Shown here: positions 7,531-9,590 of the stretch, in pieces | Numbering within the stretch: position 1 is the first letter of the stretch | Layout of the letters: every line of letters begins with the position of its first letter | Source of the DNA: CAYMFD01 sp964389475 | GTDB taxonomy: Bacteria; Bacteroidota; Bacteroidia; Chitinophagales; Saprospiraceae | Direction of reading: 5' to 3' | NCBI GenBank assembly: GCA_964389475.1 | Contig: CAYMFD010000127.1 | Location: forward strand, 1-9,590 | Length of the DNA stretch: 9,590 bases | Notes under the pieces: generated by a model | What the model saw: only the letters and a program-made list of their open reading frames with translations | Database searches by the model: none | Told to the model about the DNA's origin: nothing | Made by a program: the position numbers and the translations under genes

Positions 7531-8079
7531 CTACCACACTACCCTGCGGACCTCTCTGAGGTGATCGTAGAAGTACTCTCGATCAAATAGGCTACCGGGA
7601 CAGGTCTTGTAACTGCTATAGTGATTGTGATAGTTAATAGGTAACTGACGGCCCAGCTCAGCGTCGACTAGTAGGATCATACGTATGTAGTCCGCGTACT
7701 CCTCATCAGTAGGAGGTCTCAGGTCAAAGTTGCCTGTATGGCAGAGTCCTACGGTGTAGGTATTATGCCCGCTAGTGTGCCAGGTACGTACCTCTAGTGG
7801 CTGTGTACGGTGGATGCCGTACTCGTCAGTCACATAATGGTAGCCTATACCAGGGAATAGTGTGCGGAGCTTTCGGTTATTGAGTAGCTCCAGATTAGTA
7901 TATCTGGTCTGATAGCGAGCGAATGACTGTGCCGTGCCGGCAGTCGTCGCACTATGATGGAGGATGATCTCATTGAGTATGTCCGTATCTCTCCTGCGAT
8001 ACGTCTTACTAGGGTGCACAGCGAGCTGACCGACTAGGTCGTCGTAATCTATGTGATCGTGGAGGCTGTGTCGCTGCAT
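7531..8079 (-). CDS. N-acetylmuramoyl-L-alanine amidase (Amidase_2/PGRP type), phage endolysin
   Basis: 182 aa, normal length for the family. These zinc enzymes cut the bond between N-acetylmuramic acid and L-alanine in peptidoglycan. The family signatures are present in order: 'IILHHSAT' (38-45), in which H41 matches the first zinc histidine of T7 lysozyme; 'GIGYHYVTDEYGIH' (77-90), in which Y80 matches the T7 active-site tyrosine; 'VGLCHTGNFD' (110-119), the usual substrate-groove strand; and 'HNHYSSYKTCPG' (151-162), supplying K158 and the zinc cysteine C160. The histidine before that cysteine is at 151 or 153. T7 has its histidine 8 residues before the cysteine, so the spacing here differs by one. 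There is no signal peptide, so release depends on the neighbouring holin. It is the first gene of the minus-strand operon. ATG 8079 is used; 37 residues precede the 'IILHHSAT' segment. Confidence 0.92.
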   Translation of the reverse strand: MQRHSLHDHIDYDDLVGQLAVHPSKTYRRRDTDILNEIILHHSATTAGTAQSFARYQTRYTNLELLNNRKLRTLFPGIGYHYVTDEYGIHRTQPLEVRTWHTSGHNTYTVGLCHTGNFDLRPPTDEEYADYIRMILLVDAELGRQLPINYHNHYSSYKTCPGSLFDREYFYDHLREVRRVVW

Positions 8080-8147
8080 AGCAGCAATATCAGTGAGATG
8101 TGAAGGTGGTGATAGGACGGTGGCAAGATCATTGCTCTTATAATACT
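8080..8147. promoter_or_regulatory. Divergent intergenic region between the phage operon and the accessory gene
   Basis: These 68 bp separate the starts of two genes reading away from each other, so they probably hold the promoter for the nine-gene minus-strand operon and the one for the plus-strand gene, unless the promoters lie within the coding parts. TATAAT occurs at 8139-8144, but it is only 3 bp before the ATG at 8148. It may therefore be an A/T-rich translation leader rather than a -10 box. No minus-strand promoter is convincing. Confidence 0.4.
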
Positions 8148-9008
8148 ATGAGTGATACTACAGAAACAACATCAACATCACAACCAGATGAGGAGAAATG
8201 CTTCGCAATCATGCCTATCAGTAATGTGGATGGTTATGAAGATGGACACTTTAAGCATGTGTACGATGACCTTATTGCACCAGCCTGCGGTCTTGCCAAT
8301 TACAAGGCATTTAGAGCAGATGATGTAACAAGTTCTAGCCATATACACTTAGAGATTCTTAGAGAATTGATCGATGCACCAATGGCTATATGTGACCTCA
8401 GTACACGAAATCCAAATGTGCTATTTGAACTTGGTATCCGACAGGCATTTAACAAACCAGTAGTACTTATACAAGAGGAAGGGACTCCCAAAATATTTGA
8501 CATTAGTCCTATTAGATATCTTGAGTATTCTAAAAAACTAAAGTATCGAGATGTACTGCAAAAACAAGAAGAGTTATCTAAATGGCTAATGACAACAAGA
8601 GAAGCATATCAGGATGGCACGGACAGTAGCTCGATCATCAGTCTACTAGGTCTTCAGAATGGAGCCAGTGTACCACATCTTGACACTAGTGAACAGCAGA
8701 CTATATCAATGCAAATTATCCAATCAGAGTTGAGGAGTATTAAGGAATTAATCGCCAGTCCTGCAGGAAAGGACTTTGCTGATGAGGTGAAGAGAAAGAA
8801 AAAAAGTACATCTGCTTTTCAAGAACTTAATTTCAGATTTCAAGCATTGGTAAACCATCCAAATATGGATTGGGGTCATGCAAGGGAATTATATGATGAT
8901 ATATTATTGTATCGATACACTGCATCTTTGTCAGAGTCGGAAAAAAAACAAGTGGATTACTTACAAGCAACAGTGAATACCTGGCTTAAACACAAGTCTG
9001 AAAACTAG
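8148..9008 (+). CDS. Nucleoside 2-deoxyribosyltransferase/TIR-like domain protein, candidate immune effector or moron
   Basis: 286 aa from ATG 8148; a GTG at 8100 would add 16 residues unlike the family and is not preferred. The N-terminal domain (about 17-125) has the marks of the deoxyribosyltransferase-like superfamily related to TIR domains: 'CFAIMPI' first strand (18-24), 'YKAFRADDV' (52-60), and 'ICDLSTRNPNVLFELGIRQA' (81-100). The 'D-L-S-x-x-N-P-N-V-h-x-E-L-G' motif places the probable catalytic glutamate at E94 and the conserved aspartate at D83. 'KPVVLIQ...FDI' (103-119) follows. The C-terminal half (about 130-286) is helical, charged and unrecognised, possibly an oligomerisation or sensor part. 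Known members act on nucleosides or NAD, and similar domains act as effectors in antiphage systems; function here is inferred. The gene is visibly more A/T-rich than its neighbours, uses the opposite strand and is closed by a hairpin. All of these fit an acquired accessory gene. No partner gene is seen. Confidence 0.75.
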   Translation: MSDTTETTSTSQPDEEKCFAIMPISNVDGYEDGHFKHVYDDLIAPACGLANYKAFRADDVTSSSHIHLEILRELIDAPMAICDLSTRNPNVLFELGIRQAFNKPVVLIQEEGTPKIFDISPIRYLEYSKKLKYRDVLQKQEELSKWLMTTREAYQDGTDSSSIISLLGLQNGASVPHLDTSEQQTISMQIIQSELRSIKELIASPAGKDFADEVKRKKKSTSAFQELNFRFQALVNHPNMDWGHARELYDDILLYRYTASLSESEKKQVDYLQATVNTWLKHKSEN

Positions 9009-9015
9009 TGTGTAG

Positions 9016-9056
9016 GGCGAAAAAAACGTCATCTCTAGAAGAGATATGTTTTCGCC
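9016..9056. terminator. Long bidirectional hairpin after the plus-strand gene
   Basis: ATCTCT (9031-9036) pairs with AGAGAT (9040-9045) around an AGA loop. The stem continues through ACG/TGT-type pairs and an A-run against a T-run to GGCGA (9016-9020) and TCGCC (9052-9056). On the minus strand the inner hairpin is followed by GACGTTTTTT, a good intrinsic-terminator tail. On the plus strand it is followed by ATGTTTT. It begins 7 bp after the stop codon of the plus-strand gene, so it probably ends that transcript and shields it from transcription coming the other way. Confidence 0.7.
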
Positions 9057-9100
9057 GTCACAAATCACGCTTTTGTGTCACAAGAAGGTTTTTTTGAACT

Positions 9101-9291
9101 TAACTATCTGATAAACAACATTATAACTTGTGACACTTACTGTCACATACTTACCTCTAAAAACGTAACTAACTGATAATCAGATGTGACAACTATGTGA
9201 CGCAAATTCTCGAAGTGTCACAAAAAATATTTGCCGTCACATATCTGTCACATCGTTGTCACATCGCTGTCACACATCAACTAAGAGATAA
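9101..9291 (+). repeat. Second interleaved repeat family, TAACTANCTGATAA
   Basis: TAACTATCTGATAA (9101-9114) and TAACTAACTGATAA (9166-9179) match at 13 of 14 positions and lie 65 bp apart. A third, weaker copy, AACTAAGAGATAA (9279-9291), matches the second at 11 of 13. The second copy extends into CTGATAATCAG (9173-9183), a palindrome around one base. The copies are interleaved with the GTCACA sites, which suggests a second protein binding the same region. Confidence 0.55.
9236..9279 (+). repeat. Four tandem 11-bp direct repeats (GTCACATNNNT core)
   Basis: The four units are GTCACATATCT, GTCACATCGTT, GTCACATCGCT and GTCACACATCA, each starting exactly 11 bp after the last. The first two or three are the best preserved. 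A pair of inverted units at 9185 and 9196 has the same 11-bp step. Eleven-base direct repeats are the spacing used by ParR-type centromeres and by some replication iterons. An A/T-rich stretch starts immediately to the right. Confidence 0.8.
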
Positions 9292-9335
9292 ATACTTATT
9301 AGATAGATAGTTATAAGTTTTCTTTCTTCTTTTTG
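9275..9335. other. Very A/T-rich stretch beside the tandem repeats
   Basis: After the last tandem repeat the sequence is mostly A and T with short GATA/TAGA repeats (AGATAGATAG near 9301) and then a T/C-rich run. Repeats followed directly by an easily melted stretch is the usual layout of a DNA unwinding element at a plasmid or phage origin. It contains no usable coding frame. The origin reading is inference. Confidence 0.4.
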
Positions 9336-9355
9336 TGACAGTATGACGGCTTTTC

Positions 9356-9389
9356 AGAAATATGTCTCCTCTGGAGATTTATTTTTTTT
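9356..9389 (+). terminator. Intrinsic terminator hairpin with long T-run
   Basis: TCTCC (9365-9369) pairs with GGAGA (9373-9377) around a TCT loop and is followed by TTTATTTTTTTT (9378-9389). The A-rich side to the left (AGAAATA) can pair with part of the T-run, lengthening the stem. No plus-strand gene leads into it within the window except through the repeat array. It may end a short transcript starting in that array. Confidence 0.55.
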
Positions 9390-9404
9390 CAGCAAAATCA
9401 ACTA

Positions 9405-9441
9405 AAAGCAAAAAAGGCAGTACTAGTGATAGTCCTGCCTT
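9405..9441 (-). terminator. Strong minus-strand intrinsic terminator
   Basis: On the minus strand AAGGCAG (9441-9435) pairs with CTGCCTT (9420-9414), with an inner ACT/AGT pair in the 14-nt loop. It is followed by a run of six T (positions 9415-9410). This is a classic terminator for a minus-strand transcript arriving from beyond the right edge, and it ends that transcript before it reaches the repeat array. Confidence 0.75.
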
Positions 9442-9469
9442 CTTCCAGTATGCTCTTATATGGTACCGA

Positions 9470-9541
9470 TCAAGATGCGATCGATAGCAGTGCTAGGAGG
9501 TCTTGGATAGGTGTTCGTATAGGTGGTGGATTTTGACCCAT
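9470..9541 (-). CDS. Possible 23-codon small open reading frame (doubtful)
   Basis: From ATG 9541 the minus strand reads MGQNPPPIRTPIQDLLALLS plus three residues to a TGA at 9470. In-frame sense codons also extend upstream of this ATG to a TAG near 9579. The stop lies about 28 bp before the strong minus-strand terminator, and its ATG directly follows a hairpin arm. Base style is like the phage operon, not like the A/T-rich gene. It could be a real short gene, the tail of a broken one, or chance. I have no family for it. Confidence 0.2.
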   Translation of the reverse strand: MGQNPPPIRTPIQDLLALLSIAS

Positions 9542-9577
9542 AAAGAGGTCATTTCGCAGTTGCGGGGTGACCTCTTT
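9542..9577. other. Perfect 10-bp inverted repeat with inner hairpin
   Basis: AAAGAGGTCA (9542-9551) and TGACCTCTTT (9568-9577) are perfectly complementary. Inside the 16-nt loop CGCA (9555-9558) pairs with TGCG (9561-9564). There is no strong T-run on either side, so it could be a weak terminator on the plus strand (CTCTTTCTAGTTT follows), a protein-binding site, or part of a structured RNA on the minus strand. A minus-strand gene from the right could end at the TGA inside it (9551-9549), but only 13 codons would be visible. Confidence 0.5.
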
Positions 9578-9590
9578 CTAGTTTAACACT

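Larger units (their letters stand above)
9057..9339. repeat. Array of 12 GTCACA/TGTGAC motifs, candidate iterons or operators
   Basis: GTCACA occurs on the plus strand at 9057, 9077, 9142, 9217, 9236, 9247, 9258 and 9269. Its complement TGTGAC occurs at 9129, 9185, 9196 and 9334. Random sequence would be expected to hold about 0.14 copies in this length (either strand, equal bases). Several sites are spaced 11, 19, 20 or 21 bp apart, so they tend to face one side of the helix. Most are extended to TGTCACA; TTGTGTCACAA at 9073-9083 is a perfect odd palindrome. Such arrays are bound by replication initiators, partition proteins, integrases or repressors. Which applies here cannot be told from this window. 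Confidence 0.85.

Noticed and set aside
8139..8144. TATAAT as a -10 promoter box
   Set aside because: It is only 3 bp upstream of the chosen ATG, so transcription would start inside the gene, and no matching upstream box is seen.
8100..8147. GTG start giving a 302-aa form of the plus-strand gene
   Set aside because: The 16 extra residues lie in the divergent promoter region and do not resemble the family. ATG 8148 has an A/T-rich leader.
9057..9339. CRISPR array
   Set aside because: Repeats are 6-11 bp, occur in both orientations and have no uniform 25-40 bp spacers or cas genes.
9420..9590. tRNA gene or tRNA-derived attachment site
   Set aside because: The hairpins do not fold into a cloverleaf, and no TTCGANNC-type arm or CCA end is visible.

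Overview
The window looks like part of a tailed phage or prophage of a Bacteroidota host. Three things point there: (i) none of the minus-strand starts has a Shine-Dalgarno sequence, and several have A/T-rich leaders; (ii) the Sec signal peptides are Bacteroidota-like, one ending in TATAQQ; (iii) several structural proteins match, from memory, sequence patterns of Bacteroidota phages. No database could be consulted, so the host assignment is an inference.

Positions 8079 down to 1 hold one long, tightly packed minus-strand operon. Transcription order is: an Amidase_2-type endolysin (8079-7531); a two-segment holin-like membrane protein with a signal peptide (7469-6930); a conserved-looking phage protein of unknown role (6927-6112); a probable tail-completion protein (6105-5362); a large beta-rich tail protein (5358-4162); a hub/baseplate-like tail protein (4162-2477); a protein with a probable C-terminal helix-turn-helix (2464-1700); a tail/adhesin protein with a Gly/Asp-rich linker (1687-749); and a secreted collagen-like protein that runs off the left edge (683-1). 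The six genes from 6927 to 749 are separated by 12 bp or less, and one pair shares a base of its stop and start codons. The likely joint job is building the host-contacting end of a tail and lysing the cell. No tape measure, capsid, portal or terminase gene lies inside the window.

Positions 8148-9008 carry a divergent plus-strand gene with visibly lower GC than the operon. It encodes a nucleoside 2-deoxyribosyltransferase/TIR-like domain protein. Such domains often occur as NAD- or nucleotide-processing effectors in bacterial immunity. The gene looks like a 'moron' or accessory cargo gene.

Positions 9009-9410 have no protein gene but are the most unusual part of the window. A long hairpin closes the plus-strand gene. 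Then come twelve copies of GTCACA/TGTGAC within 283 bp, four of them in exact 11-bp tandem register. A second repeat family (TAACTANCTGATAA) is interleaved, followed by a very A/T-rich stretch. This resembles a replication origin, a partition centromere or a multi-site operator. Terminator hairpins lie on the far side. From 9410 to 9590 the sequence style returns to that of the operon. That part holds a strong minus-strand terminator, a doubtful 23-codon frame and a 10-bp-stem hairpin.
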